The notes under the pieces: generated by a model
Database searches by the model: none
What the model saw: only the letters and a program-made list of their open reading frames with translations
What the model was told of the DNA's origin: nothing
NCBI GenBank assembly: GCA_963797255.1
Contig: CAWCOV010000041.1
Coordinates: 1 to 64,000, forward strand
DNA length: 64,000 bases
Direction of reading: 5' to 3'
Source of the DNA: JANXZS01 sp963797255
GTDB lineage: Bacteria > Acidobacteriota > Terriglobia > Terriglobales > Acidobacteriaceae
Part shown: one piece after another, positions 27,536 to 36,643 of the stretch
Layout of the letters: every line of letters starts with the position of its first letter
Position numbering within the stretch: position 1 is the first letter of the stretch
Made by a program: the position numbers and the translations under genes

Positions 27536-28742
27536 GAGATTCGCCTCCATCTGCGGAGACCGCAACGTTCTTCGCATAGACGGGCGACAAATCTCGCAGA
27601 CGAGCGACTGTCCCGGGTACCAGGCTTGCGGCGAACCCTACATCTTCTTCACTCGTGGATTTCATCAGGCTGAAGCGCACGCACGAACGCGCTCTCTCCT
27701 CTGACATGCCCATCGCCAGCATCACGTGGGATGGCTCCGTGGCTCCCGACTGGCACGCCGATCCACCGGAAATTGCCAATCCCTTCAGATCGAGCGCAAT
27801 CACCAGCGCCTCACCCTCTACGTGGTCGAACCAGATGCTTGAGGTGTTGCACACACGCCGTGCTCCGCCGCCGTTTACCCCCGCCTCATCGACAGTCGCG
27901 AGGATTCGCGTCTCCAGCCGATCCCGCAACGCTGCAGTTTTTTCTGGAATCCCTGCTTCCAGCGCGGCGACCGCCAGGTCGGCTGCCTTCCCCAGGCCCA
28001 CAATGCCCGGAAGATTCTCAGTCCCGGCGCGCCGATGGCGTTCGTGCAATCCTCCAAAAAAGAGGGGCTCAATCTGGGTCCCTCGGCGGACGTAGAGTGC
28101 GCCTGTGCCCAGCGGTGCATGCATTTTGTGGCCGGAAATGGTGAGCAGGTCGCAGCCAATCGCCTTTACGTCCAGCAGAATTTTTCCCGCAGCCTGAACC
28201 GCGTCGGTGTGGAAGTAGACGTCAGCCTCCTGGGCGATCTTGCCGATCTCATTCACAGGCTGCAGAACTCCAGTTTCATTGTTTGCCACCATCACGGAGA
28301 TGAGCTTTGTCCGCGGGCCAAGAGCGCGCCGCACGTCGTCGGGATCAACAACGCCTTCGCTGGAAACGGGAAGAAAGGTGACTGCAATGCCATGATCGCG
28401 CAGATGCTGCGCTGCATGCAGAACCGCGTCGTGCTCAACTGAACTCGTAATCAGGTGATCACCCGGCTGTAACACTCCGCCTGCCCGCAGGATGCCAAAA
28501 AGCGCGAGGTTATCTCCCTCCGTACCGCCGCTGGTGAATACGACTTCAGCCGGCCGGCAGGAAAGCATGGTGGCGACGCTCTCGCGGGCATGGTCCACTG
28601 CGGAGCGGGCCTGCTGCCCGTTGAAATGAATGGAGGAGGGATTTCCAAACTTTTCCTCGAACCAGGGACGCATCGCCGCCAACACCTCTGGCAGCAGAGG
28701 CGTGGTAGCGTTCGCGTCCATATAAACCCGGTTCATAGCCAT
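27522..28742 (-). CDS. Cysteine desulfurase (NifS/IscS family)
   Basis: PLP enzyme that moves sulfur from cysteine to an enzyme-bound persulfide. It opens with VYMDANATTPLLPEV, has the PLP Lys in ISGHKMHAPLG, the aspartate region FHTDAVQAAGK, RRAGTENLPGIVG, and the active Cys in SGGSACQSGATEPS. At 406 residues it is complete. It overlaps mnmA, pointing to tRNA thiolation as its main task; a general role in Fe-S cluster assembly is also possible since no isc operon is seen. An ATG two codons inside is an alternative start. Confidence 0.95.
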   Translation of the reverse strand: MAMNRVYMDANATTPLLPEVLAAMRPWFEEKFGNPSSIHFNGQQARSAVDHARESVATMLSCRPAEVVFTSGGTEGDNLALFGILRAGGVLQPGDHLITSSVEHDAVLHAAQHLRDHGIAVTFLPVSSEGVVDPDDVRRALGPRTKLISVMVANNETGVLQPVNEIGKIAQEADVYFHTDAVQAAGKILLDVKAIGCDLLTISGHKMHAPLGTGALYVRRGTQIEPLFFGGLHERHRRAGTENLPGIVGLGKAADLAVAALEAGIPEKTAALRDRLETRILATVDEAGVNGGGARRVCNTSSIWFDHVEGEALVIALDLKGLAISGGSACQSGATEPSHVMLAMGMSEERARSCVRFSLMKSTSEEDVGFAASLVPGTVARLRDLSPVYAKNVAVSADGGESHGGK

Positions 28743-28864
28743 ATATATCCACTTTCTATTCTACCGCCTTATTGCCAGCCCTTCGGCGCGGGCGGAAAAG
28801 AGACTGTCGTACCCGGAATCTGGTAGCCTGTGCCCGCAGGTCATCAATTTTCGGAGGCACACCG

Positions 28865-29431
28865 TTGAAGATTCACAGCAGTCTCGCAGGGCTCACTCTT
28901 TGTTGTACGTTGGCAGCGTCAACCCTCGCGTTTGCACAGGCGGCAAAACCGGAGATGCCACCCCCGGGTACCAAGATGTCGCCGTCTGAGACCTACAACA
29001 AGCTCCTGAATAACTTCGAAAAAGAGATTGTGGACGCCGCAGAGGCGATGCCGGAAGATAAATTCAATTTTGCCCCGACCCAGGGCGAATTCAAGGACGT
29101 TCGCAGCTTCGCAGGGCAGGTCAAACATCTCGCCCAAGCCAACTACTACTTCTGGGGTTCATTTGCAGGCACTACCCCGGAGGCATCCGGGCCCATCGAA
29201 AAGCTCACGTCCAAGGCTGACATCGTAAAGGCCTTAAAAGACTCCTTCTCCCTACCTCACAAAGCCATTGACTCCATGACGGCGGAGAACGCCTTTACTA
29301 TGACCAAGGGTGGGACGCTGGGTGGTATGACTTCTTTCGGACTGGCGCACATGATGGATCATTACGGCCAGATGGTTGTATATCTGCGAATGAATGGAAT
29401 CGTTCCGCCGGCAAGCCGTCCTAAGTCCTAA
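28865..29431 (+). CDS. Exported DinB-like protein
   Basis: About 188 residues. The TTG start has CGGAGG upstream and gives a clear signal peptide (GLTLCCTLAASTLAFAQA). The mature part is a four-helix DinB-like fold with metal-ligand-type histidines in QVKHLAQANYYFWG and GLAHMMDHYGQMVVYL. DinB/YfiT proteins include thiol transferases, among them bacillithiol transferases, but the exported location argues against a cytosolic thiol role. It ends at a strong terminator shared with citrate synthase. Confidence 0.85.
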   Translation: MKIHSSLAGLTLCCTLAASTLAFAQAAKPEMPPPGTKMSPSETYNKLLNNFEKEIVDAAEAMPEDKFNFAPTQGEFKDVRSFAGQVKHLAQANYYFWGSFAGTTPEASGPIEKLTSKADIVKALKDSFSLPHKAIDSMTAENAFTMTKGGTLGGMTSFGLAHMMDHYGQMVVYLRMNGIVPPASRPKS

Positions 29432-29468
29432 ACGCAGGGTTGGCCGGTGTCGGTCGATGACACAAAAA

Positions 29469-29509
29469 GGCAGGCTGAGTGGCTTTGCGCCAACAGCCTG
29501 CCCGTTTTT
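29469..29509. terminator. Bidirectional terminator
   Basis: GGCAGGCTG and CAGCCTGCC form a nine-base stem, followed by CGTTTTT on the plus strand and preceded by AAAAA, giving T runs on both strands. It separates the convergent DinB-like and citrate synthase genes. Confidence 0.85.
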
Positions 29510-30641
29510 ACCGTTCGTTCATCGGAATGTAGGGCGCCGGATAAGTCGGGCCGATATAGTCAGCGCGCGGACGAATCAGGCGATTGTCGTCGAGTTGTTC
29601 GATCACGTGCGCAGCCCATCCTGAGATGCGGCTCACGGCAAAGATCGGCGTAAACAGATCGAGATCGATTCCCAGCGTGGTGTACGTCGATGCGGAGTAG
29701 AAGTCGACGTTTGCATTCAACTTCTTTTCCCGCAGAATGTACTGCTCAATCTGGCGCGACATCTCAAACCACTTGGCGTTGCCGGACGCCCGTCCAAGGC
29801 TCTCTGACATCTGCCGGAGGTGCGTCGCGCGAGGGTCCTCCGTGTGATACACGCGGTGCCCGAATCCCATTACCTTTTTCTTCTGTGCCAGCATCCCTTT
29901 CACATATTCCACTGGGTCCGCGCCTTCGGCATCAATCTGGAAAAGCAGCCGCATCACCGCTTCGTTCGCTCCGCCATGCAATGGCCCCTTCAGTGCGCCA
30001 ATAGCTCCAGTAACTGCAGAGTGAATATCCGACAGGGTGGCGGCAATCACGCGGGCGGCAAAGGTCGAGGCATTCAATTCGTGGTCGGCGTGCAGGATAA
30101 GCGCGATATCGAGCGCTCGGGTAGCTGTTTCTATCGGTTTCTCACCGTTCAACATCCACAAAAAGTTGGCAGCGTGGGAAAGGGACTTGTCCGGCGGCAA
30201 AATCGGGAGATCTTTGCGGATTCGGTCATAAATCGCCACGATCATGGCAATCTGCGCAGTCAGGTGAAAGCTCTTGCGAATGTTGGAGTTATGGTTGTTC
30301 AGCTTCTCATCTTCATCGTAAAAACTCAGGGCGGAAACCGCCGTACGCAACACTTCCATAGGTGTCGCTTTGCGCGGAAAGGCGCGCATCATGGAGATGA
30401 TTCCCGGGTCAAGCACTCGTGCTTCGGCAAGGTCGATTTTGAACTGGTCAAGCTCCGGCTGTGTAGGCAGCTTGCCGTTCCAAAGCAGGAAAGTTGTCTC
30501 TTCGAATGTGGACTTCTCCGCTAATTCGTGGATGTTGATGCCGCGATAGGCCAGTACTCCGGCATCCCCGTCGATCCAACAAATGCCCGAGTTGGCTGCG
30601 ACAATCCCCTCAAGACCCTTCACTGCGGTCGAAGTCGACAT
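29508..30641 (-). CDS. gltA: Citrate synthase
   Basis: Condenses oxaloacetate and acetyl-CoA at the head of the TCA cycle. A 377-residue short-form enzyme. It starts VKGLEGIVAANSGICWID, with YRGINIHELAEKS, the catalytic His in PLHGGANEAVMRLL, and GFGHRVYHTEDPRA holding the second His and Asp region. The short length and missing N-terminal beta domain point to the dimeric or 2-methylcitrate-synthase-like branch, so 2-methylcitrate activity cannot be excluded. The gene is monocistronic as far as seen. Confidence 0.94.
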   Translation of the reverse strand: MSTSTAVKGLEGIVAANSGICWIDGDAGVLAYRGINIHELAEKSTFEETTFLLWNGKLPTQPELDQFKIDLAEARVLDPGIISMMRAFPRKATPMEVLRTAVSALSFYDEDEKLNNHNSNIRKSFHLTAQIAMIVAIYDRIRKDLPILPPDKSLSHAANFLWMLNGEKPIETATRALDIALILHADHELNASTFAARVIAATLSDIHSAVTGAIGALKGPLHGGANEAVMRLLFQIDAEGADPVEYVKGMLAQKKKVMGFGHRVYHTEDPRATHLRQMSESLGRASGNAKWFEMSRQIEQYILREKKLNANVDFYSASTYTTLGIDLDLFTPIFAVSRISGWAAHVIEQLDDNRLIRPRADYIGPTYPAPYIPMNER

Positions 30642-30851
30642 AACTTTCCACTCTCCCTGTATCTAGCTTTCTTATGAATGCGATGCGTCAAAGACGCGAG
30701 TCCGTCACGGCACCCGCTGGTGCGTGATTTTCTGCGCTGCGGGAGACCGAAATCGTATTTCGAATATCTTTGATTTATAGCGCAGTGAACCATGCTTGTC
30801 ACTTGCAGGATTGGACTGCCGAATCTCGAAGTTAGTTGCAAGCCCTTGAAA

Positions 30852-31949
30852 TCAGCCTTGCGCCGCCACAAATCGCTCCGGCGCGAAGCATTCAACCGGC
30901 ACGGAAGGGGACTCGCCTGTGAGCAATTCCCGCATGATTCTGGCCGTGGCGGGAGCCAGTAGAATTCCATTTCTGAAATGTCCCGCTGCCATCCACAGTC
31001 TTTTGTCTGCGCAGGATCCCATAACGGGCAGTCCGTCGCGAGAACCCGGCCTTAGTCCAGCCCAGGTGTCCACGAGTCGCGAAGACGCAAGCGGAGGCCA
31101 AAGGTCCGCCGCCTCTGCCACGAGGGTGCGCGCCACTTCACCGTCTGCAGCCTTGTCAAACCCCGCGCGCAGCACGGTGGCGCCGATGACTACTCGACCA
31201 TCTCCGCGGGGAACCAAGTAAGTTTCAGGCGTGCGCAAAACGCCATTCAGGCTCACACCGGCGTCCAATTTCACGGTGACCAACTGTCCCTTGCGTGGCT
31301 CGATACCAAATAACTCCGAAGAAAGGTCCCCGGTTGATCCCGGCAAATTTCCGGCCCATGCGCCACAGCAATTCAGAAATGCATCCGCGGAAATCGTTCC
31401 ACGAGAGGTTTTCACCATCACGCCGTTTGTCTCGGCTTTTAGTCCATCCACCGTAGTCTGCTCGCGCAATTCAACTCCGGCCGCCACAGCTGCTTTGGGC
31501 AATGCTAGGCACAAATCTCTCGGGTCGAGACTGTCTTCCTCCAACAGCAGAAAGTCACGATTCGCGCTGTTCAGGCCGGGAATAAGACGCTCTACCTCAG
31601 ACTCATCGACCAGCCGCCCAAGCGTGCCAGCGTTCGCAGGGAGTGGCTCGCTTGATCGGGAGCCTTGCAGCGCAAAACGCGTTCGCAGCGGAATACTCTG
31701 CTTGGATAGGCTCTCAAGCCTCGCAATGTAGGCGGGGTAAAGCGACAGGCTCAGCTCTGACAGCGTCTGCAGAATGGGCGGGTTTTCGGGATCATGGGCT
31801 GCCAGCATGCCGGCAGCAGCCCACGACGCCTCACTCATCGCCCGGCCCCGCTCCAACACCGTGACTCGAAAACCGTTATCGGCCAACTCGAGCGCGACGG
31901 ATAATCCGATAATGCCGCCGCCCGCTATCACCACATCTGCAGTTCTCAC
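30852..31949 (-). CDS. thiO: Glycine oxidase ThiO-like FAD enzyme
   Basis: A 365-residue DAAO-family flavoprotein. The dinucleotide loop DVVIAGGGIIGLSVALELA starts at residue 5, followed by ASWAAAGMLAAHDPEN, a conserved stretch in ThiO proteins, and GRVVIGATVLRAGFD and DTWAGLRPGSRDGLPVMG near the C-terminus. ThiO oxidises glycine to iminoglyoxylate for the thiazole of thiamine. No thi genes are adjacent, so the exact amine substrate is not certain. Confidence 0.85.
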   Translation of the reverse strand: MRTADVVIAGGGIIGLSVALELADNGFRVTVLERGRAMSEASWAAAGMLAAHDPENPPILQTLSELSLSLYPAYIARLESLSKQSIPLRTRFALQGSRSSEPLPANAGTLGRLVDESEVERLIPGLNSANRDFLLLEEDSLDPRDLCLALPKAAVAAGVELREQTTVDGLKAETNGVMVKTSRGTISADAFLNCCGAWAGNLPGSTGDLSSELFGIEPRKGQLVTVKLDAGVSLNGVLRTPETYLVPRGDGRVVIGATVLRAGFDKAADGEVARTLVAEAADLWPPLASSRLVDTWAGLRPGSRDGLPVMGSCADKRLWMAAGHFRNGILLAPATARIMRELLTGESPSVPVECFAPERFVAAQG

Positions 31950-32073
31950 ACGTCTATTCTAGGGTGGAACAGAAGATGTTTGAAATTTGCCAAGCTTGGG
32001 TCATGCGGAAGAGCTTGTTAAAGCTTTTCCTTGCACCTGCTGGCAGGGTCTTGCAGAATGGAACCATTCAACT

Positions 32074-32895
32074 ATGAGCGACTTCAACGAAGCACCAGAA
32101 CGGAATTACACCTCCCTCTACGTCGGCGGTCTTATTCTCGCGATTCTTACCTCGATCGGTGGATTGGTCTGGAGCTATACGCTCTCCAGTCGACTGACCA
32201 AGTCAGAAGCGGCGCTGATTGCAGCGAACAAGGATAATGACAAGCTGGCTGCCGAACTGAAGGAAACAGATGCCCGCCTGACCGTCACTTCTGAGACGCT
32301 CGGGAAATCCGTCGGCATGACCCAGAAACAGCTTGAAGTGAAGGCTGCTCAGCTTTTGGCGCGCCAGCAATCCGAGTCCTCCAAGTTCGAAAAGGCCCAA
32401 ACCGAGACGCGTACTCAGATTGGAGCCGTTTCGACCGAAGTGGCAGGGGTCAAGACTGACGTTGGCGGCGTGAAGACGGACGTGGCCAAAACGCAGAGCG
32501 ATCTGATTGCCACCCAGGGTCAGTTGCAAAGCATGAAGGGTGATCTTGGCATTCAGAGCGGGCTCATTGCGCACAACAAGGACGAGCTTGAAACCCTGAA
32601 GCATAAGGGTGACCGGAACTATTACGAATTCACCCTGAACAAGGGTGGCAAGCCCATTCCGGTGGGGATCGTCAGCCTGGAGTTGAAGAAGGCCGACCAG
32701 AAGAAGAGCCGCTTTACGCTCAACGTGATCTCCGACGACAAGAAGATTGAGAAGAAGGACAAGGGGCTGAACGAGCCTGTCCAGTTCTATACCGGCAAGG
32801 ATCCCATGCTATATGAGCTGGTAGTGAACACCATCAATAAGAACCAGGTCGTCGGCTACGTCTCCGCGCCGAAGACTGCCACCGTCCGGCAATAG
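32074..32895 (+). CDS. Membrane-anchored coiled-coil protein of unknown function
   Basis: About 273 residues. One membrane helix near the N-terminus (SLYVGGLILAILTSIGGLVW), then about 120 residues of coiled coil (LAAELKETDARLTVTSETLG, near-repeats VAGVKTDV and VGGVKTDV), and a C-terminal beta-rich domain (YYEFTLNKGGKPIPVGIVSL, VQFYTGKDPMLYELVVN). No family recognised. The ATG was chosen for its position just ahead of the cytoplasmic tail; upstream in-frame sequence is unlike protein. It converges on another membrane protein gene. Confidence 0.65.
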   Translation: MSDFNEAPERNYTSLYVGGLILAILTSIGGLVWSYTLSSRLTKSEAALIAANKDNDKLAAELKETDARLTVTSETLGKSVGMTQKQLEVKAAQLLARQQSESSKFEKAQTETRTQIGAVSTEVAGVKTDVGGVKTDVAKTQSDLIATQGQLQSMKGDLGIQSGLIAHNKDELETLKHKGDRNYYEFTLNKGGKPIPVGIVSLELKKADQKKSRFTLNVISDDKKIEKKDKGLNEPVQFYTGKDPMLYELVVNTINKNQVVGYVSAPKTATVRQ

Positions 32896-32928
32896 ATGGG
32901 GCCGATTCGTCATCGGCCCTCGCCCTAC

Positions 32929-33537
32929 CTACTGCGGAACGTGAATAGTCAGCGTCTTCTGGTGCATGAAGACCACGTTGATGTTGAGCGATTTTTTCTG
33001 ATCGTATTGAGCGCCCGTGATCGGAAACGGGAACAGCATCATGCCTTCCACCGTCTGCCCCGGCTCAATGGTGATATCGCGCAGGATTGGCTCGCCCTTC
33101 AGAGGTTGTAGCTGCGGATAGGCAACAAAAGCTCTGCCAAAATCGGACTTGTTCGCCGCAATGCTGGTGCGCTCAACGTCGTCGGGAAGCGCCAGTGACG
33201 CGTACATCTCGTGTAGAAACAGCGGAATGTTCGTTTGGTTGTGCAGACGCACCTGTGCCATCACCAGCACCTCGTCGAACGCATCTGTCTGTCCGGGCAT
33301 GCCTGCGGCAGCAGGAAGATCCGATTGCTGGTGAATTGGAATTGCGCTTACATGGATCAACTCACCGGTAGCGACAGGCGGTTTTTCTCCCATATACACG
33401 TAGGCGCCGACTGCCGCAACGACGAGAACAAGGGCAATCAGTACCGCTTTCAAGGCATTTGAGGCCGGATCGCGAGGTTCCTGGCTCCGGTAGGTGTCAT
33501 TGGGGACGGTTTGTGTCGAGCTTGAATTGTCAGTCAC
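32929..33537 (-). CDS. Single-helix membrane protein with exported beta domain
   Basis: A 202-residue protein. A polar N-terminal tail of 28 residues precedes one helix (ALKAVLIALVLVVAAVGAYVYM); the remainder is extracytoplasmic with beta-type motifs (VLVMAQVRLHNQTNIPLFLH, LRDITIEPGQTVEGMMLFPFP, LNINVVFMHQKTLTIHV). The latter pattern recalls immunoglobulin-like or LEA-type folds but I do not recognise a named family. It follows PolX in the same direction after a 67-base gap and may be read on the same transcript. Confidence 0.6.
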   Translation of the reverse strand: MTDNSSSTQTVPNDTYRSQEPRDPASNALKAVLIALVLVVAAVGAYVYMGEKPPVATGELIHVSAIPIHQQSDLPAAAGMPGQTDAFDEVLVMAQVRLHNQTNIPLFLHEMYASLALPDDVERTSIAANKSDFGRAFVAYPQLQPLKGEPILRDITIEPGQTVEGMMLFPFPITGAQYDQKKSLNINVVFMHQKTLTIHVPQ

Positions 33538-33604
33538 AGTGCTCAGATTCTAACGCGAACGGATCAAAATCGTAGCGGAAAGCTTTACACACCCAATTAG
33601 CTAT

Positions 33605-35347
33605 TTAAGGGCGCTGCCGAAGTGTTAGAAGGAAGTCATTAGCGCTCCGAGTATTGAGGACGTCAGCTTTCGTCAGCCACGCGCGTCGAAGCTGCAGCAC
33701 ACCATAGCGCATTTTTCCAAAACTGCTCGTGTGATGCGCATCCGTGTTGATCACGATTTTTGCGCCCAGCTCTTTCGCCATTCTCAAATCACGGTCACAA
33801 AGATCCAGGCGGTTAGGATCCGAATTGTGTTCCATGGCAACACCAAGCTCGGCTGCCTTCCTGAAAATCTGGCCAAGATCCAATTTGTAGCCCTCGCGGC
33901 GAAGCAGCATCCGGCCCGTGGGGTGACCGAGAATCTGAAGATAGGGATTCTCAATCGCACGCAATACCCTCGCCGTCATCTCCTCTTCCGGTTGGCTGAA
34001 CAGTGAGTGGACGCTGCCGATCACCACGTCCATCTGTGCGAGAACGTCGTTGGAGAGATCCAGTTCACCATCGCCAAGAATATCGACCTCGATGCCAGTG
34101 AAGATCCGGATGCGGCCCTCCATCTCGCGCCCGACATCTTTGATCTTGCTCAATTGCTCTAATGCGCGCGCTTCATCCAGGCCATTCGTCATCGCAAGAT
34201 TCTTGGAGTGATCAGTGATCGCGATGTACTCATATCCGCGCTCCACTGCAGCATCGGCCATCTCGCGTATCGTGTTACGGCCATCGGTGGCCACGGTGTG
34301 ACTATGCACATCGCCACGAATATCGCTCAACTCTACGAGCTGAGGGAGCCTGTGCTCGACCGCGGCTTCCAGCTCTCCGTTGTTCTCACGCATCTCTGGC
34401 GGAACCCAATCCATGCCAAGAGCGGCGTAAATATCCAACTCTGTCGCGCCGGCCACCATCGAGCCGTCGTCCAGCCGAGCCAATGCGTATTCGCTCAACG
34501 TATATCCATGCTTCAGGGCGCGTTGTCGCAACGCAACGTTGTGCGTTTTTGAACCGGTGAAGTATTGCAGGGCCGCTCCATACGAGGCGCGCGGCAAAAG
34601 CCTGACGTCGCACTGCAATCCGCTGCGAAGCAGAAAGCTCACCTTATTTTGCCCCCTGGCAATTGTGTTGGCGATCGGCGGATAGGCCGCCGTATATTCA
34701 ACCGCGGCACTCACCAGGTTCTCTTCGCATGCGGGTCCGGTGGCCAGCAGATCGATATCGCCTATCGTGTCCCGCCCGCGTCTCAACGATCCCGCAGGGA
34801 TCACCTCGTCAATGCCGGGAAATGCTTTCAGGTACGTTGCAACTTTCTCTGCAGCGTCCTCAGCTGCATCAAGGCGAAAGCGTCCGGTGTTTCTCCGATA
34901 CTCCGCGAGGCCTTTCTTTAGTTTCTCCGCCTGCTTCTTTCCGAAGCGAGGCAGCGTCTCGAGTTTTCCTGCTTCGAGTGCAGATTCTAGTGAGTCAATA
35001 TCGGCAACTTGAAGCGTCTCCCACAACAGGCCCACAGTCTTTGGTCCCATGCCCGGCAGGCGAAGCAATTCGAGCATGCTCGATTTGTATTTCGTTAACA
35101 ATTCTTCACGCAGTGGCAGCGTGCCCGTCTGCTCCAACGCGAGCAGGTTGGCCGCCATCCCTTTGCCGATTCCGGGAATCTCCTGCAGCTTCTTGGGGTC
35201 TGCCGCAATTGCATTCAACTGCACGGTTGTCGACTCCACTGCGTCGGCTGCATTGCGGTAGGAGCGAATGCGGAACGAGTCACCGCCGCTGATCTCCAGC
35301 AGGTCGGCTGTCTCCGCCAGCATTCTCGCCATCGTTCTGTTATCCAT
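33605..35347 (-). CDS. polX: DNA polymerase/3'-5' exonuclease PolX
   Basis: Family X DNA polymerase for base excision repair, 580 residues. The N-terminus has helix-hairpin-helix motifs (LQEIPGIGKGMAANLLAL, LLRLPGMGPKTVGLLW). The palm has GSLRRGRDTIGDIDLLATG with the nucleotidyltransferase acidic pair. The last 240 residues are a PHP domain with GDVHSHTVATDGRNTI, YIAITDHSKN and INTDAHHTS, which gives metal-dependent exonuclease activity in bacterial PolX. Complete and typical of the family. Confidence 0.96.
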   Translation of the reverse strand: MDNRTMARMLAETADLLEISGGDSFRIRSYRNAADAVESTTVQLNAIAADPKKLQEIPGIGKGMAANLLALEQTGTLPLREELLTKYKSSMLELLRLPGMGPKTVGLLWETLQVADIDSLESALEAGKLETLPRFGKKQAEKLKKGLAEYRRNTGRFRLDAAEDAAEKVATYLKAFPGIDEVIPAGSLRRGRDTIGDIDLLATGPACEENLVSAAVEYTAAYPPIANTIARGQNKVSFLLRSGLQCDVRLLPRASYGAALQYFTGSKTHNVALRQRALKHGYTLSEYALARLDDGSMVAGATELDIYAALGMDWVPPEMRENNGELEAAVEHRLPQLVELSDIRGDVHSHTVATDGRNTIREMADAAVERGYEYIAITDHSKNLAMTNGLDEARALEQLSKIKDVGREMEGRIRIFTGIEVDILGDGELDLSNDVLAQMDVVIGSVHSLFSQPEEEMTARVLRAIENPYLQILGHPTGRMLLRREGYKLDLGQIFRKAAELGVAMEHNSDPNRLDLCDRDLRMAKELGAKIVINTDAHHTSSFGKMRYGVLQLRRAWLTKADVLNTRSANDFLLTLRQRP

Positions 35348-35408
35348 TTACCGTTCCGTCCTCTGCGGAATACTACTCTGAGCCGACTCGCGGCGAGACA
35401 TGCGCATG

Positions 35409-35444
35409 AAAAACCCAGCCCCGCGAGAGCGGAAAGCTGGGTTT
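35409..35444 (-). terminator. Terminator downstream of the cold-shock gene
   Basis: On the minus strand GAAACCCAGC and GCTGGGTTTTTC form a stem with a T run at the end. It follows the cold-shock protein gene by about 125 bases and precedes PolX. Confidence 0.75.
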
Positions 35445-35570
35445 CTGGTGTAGCGTCAATCGGTTAGTGAAAAGTTTATTGAGATGACTGCGATTCGCAA
35501 GTTTGCTCGAACCTCCGAACGAGGAACTTGCCTTTCTTTTGGCGGCATTCCCGCCAGCCAATCTTTACGG

Positions 35571-35789
35571 TCAGGCTACTTCCCGCATGCGTATTACAGA
35601 ATCAGCCTGCGGGCCTTTTTGGCCTTCAATGATGTCGAACTCCACTTCGTCACCCTCTTTCAAGCTCTTGTAGCCATCAAGCTGAATGGCGCTGTAGTGG
35701 ACGAAAACATCGGGACCATCATCGCGTCCGATAAAGCCGTATCCCTTCGCGTTGTTAAACCACTTCACCTTACCTTTGTAATTAGCCAC
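35571..35789 (-). CDS. Cold-shock protein, CspA family
   Basis: A 72-residue single cold-shock domain that binds single-stranded RNA/DNA. The RNA-binding motifs are NAKGYGFIGRD (RNP1) and DVFVHYSAIQ (RNP2); the opening GKVKWFNNAKGYGF is characteristic. The 125-base stretch after its stop ends in a terminator, and the upstream 170 bases are free of genes and could hold a long leader, as is common for csp genes. Confidence 0.96.
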   Translation of the reverse strand: MANYKGKVKWFNNAKGYGFIGRDDGPDVFVHYSAIQLDGYKSLKEGDEVEFDIIEGQKGPQADSVIRMREVA

Positions 35790-35957
35790 AAGCCACTTAC
35801 CTTCCTCGGAGCAGATCGAGGCTGGGGGGAACCCAACCTGCCATGACTAGACAGACGCAGCTAGTGGCTGATTGGTTACCCCAAAATGCAGTTCTGTACG
35901 AAAAAAACGAAAGGGAATCATGCGTGGTAACCGAGAATCAGCGAAGTGCCTTTGTCC

Positions 35958-36584
35958 TCATGCGTTTGTGCGCTTTTTCGCGCGAATTCCATTCTGCCGC
36001 GCATACAACATCACCGAGATCAGCGTTTTTCCGTCTAGAATCTTCCCCTCATCAATCATTCGCAAAATCTCTGAGACCGGCACCAGCTTGATTTCGATGA
36101 ATTCATCTTCTTCCGGTTGCGCCACGCCCAGAGTCAAACCTTCGGCCAGAAACACTTGCATCCATTCACCTAGAAAGCCAGGACTCGCAAAATATCGCAC
36201 CAGCTTGGACCATTTTTTCGCGCGATATCCGGTCTCTTCGATCAACTCGCGCTTTGCGCCCGCGAGCGGCTTTTCACCCGCGTCCATTTTTCCCGCAGGC
36301 AATTCCCACAAATATTGATTCGCGGCGTGGCGATATTGCCTCTCCATCACGATTGAGGGATCGCTCTTGCTTCGCGAGTCATCCACCGCAAGTATTACCA
36401 CCGAGCCGTTGTGGCGGATCACGTCACGACGCGATACCTGGCCGCCGGGCTCGCTCACCATGTCGGTAAACACGTTGAAGAGAGGTCCCTGGTAGCTCAA
36501 GGTCGATGAAATCACCTTGATATTCTTGTTGGTCTTCGGGGTTAAAGGATCCGATTTCTTCAGTGCCGCCTTCTTCGTCGCCAT
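35958..36584 (-). CDS. Nudix hydrolase, ADP-ribose pyrophosphatase-like
   Basis: A 208-residue Nudix enzyme. The Nudix box is complete: GKMDAGEKPLAGAKRELIEETGY fits GX5EX7REUXEEXGU. The preceding HAANQYLWELPAGKMD and following FASPGFLGEWMQVFLAEGL are typical of ADP-sugar pyrophosphatases. The N-terminal Lys-rich stretch (ATKKAALKKSD) is additional. The substrate is inferred from the surrounding motifs. The start was taken at the ATG after a short non-homologous extension. It diverges from the DUF2520 gene. Confidence 0.87.
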   Translation of the reverse strand: MATKKAALKKSDPLTPKTNKNIKVISSTLSYQGPLFNVFTDMVSEPGGQVSRRDVIRHNGSVVILAVDDSRSKSDPSIVMERQYRHAANQYLWELPAGKMDAGEKPLAGAKRELIEETGYRAKKWSKLVRYFASPGFLGEWMQVFLAEGLTLGVAQPEEDEFIEIKLVPVSEILRMIDEGKILDGKTLISVMLYARQNGIRAKKRTNA

Positions 36585-36643
36585 GCTTCCTCGCTCTTGT
36601 AGGTTTCTCATTTACGGTACCATTCGGTCGGGAACCTCATTGC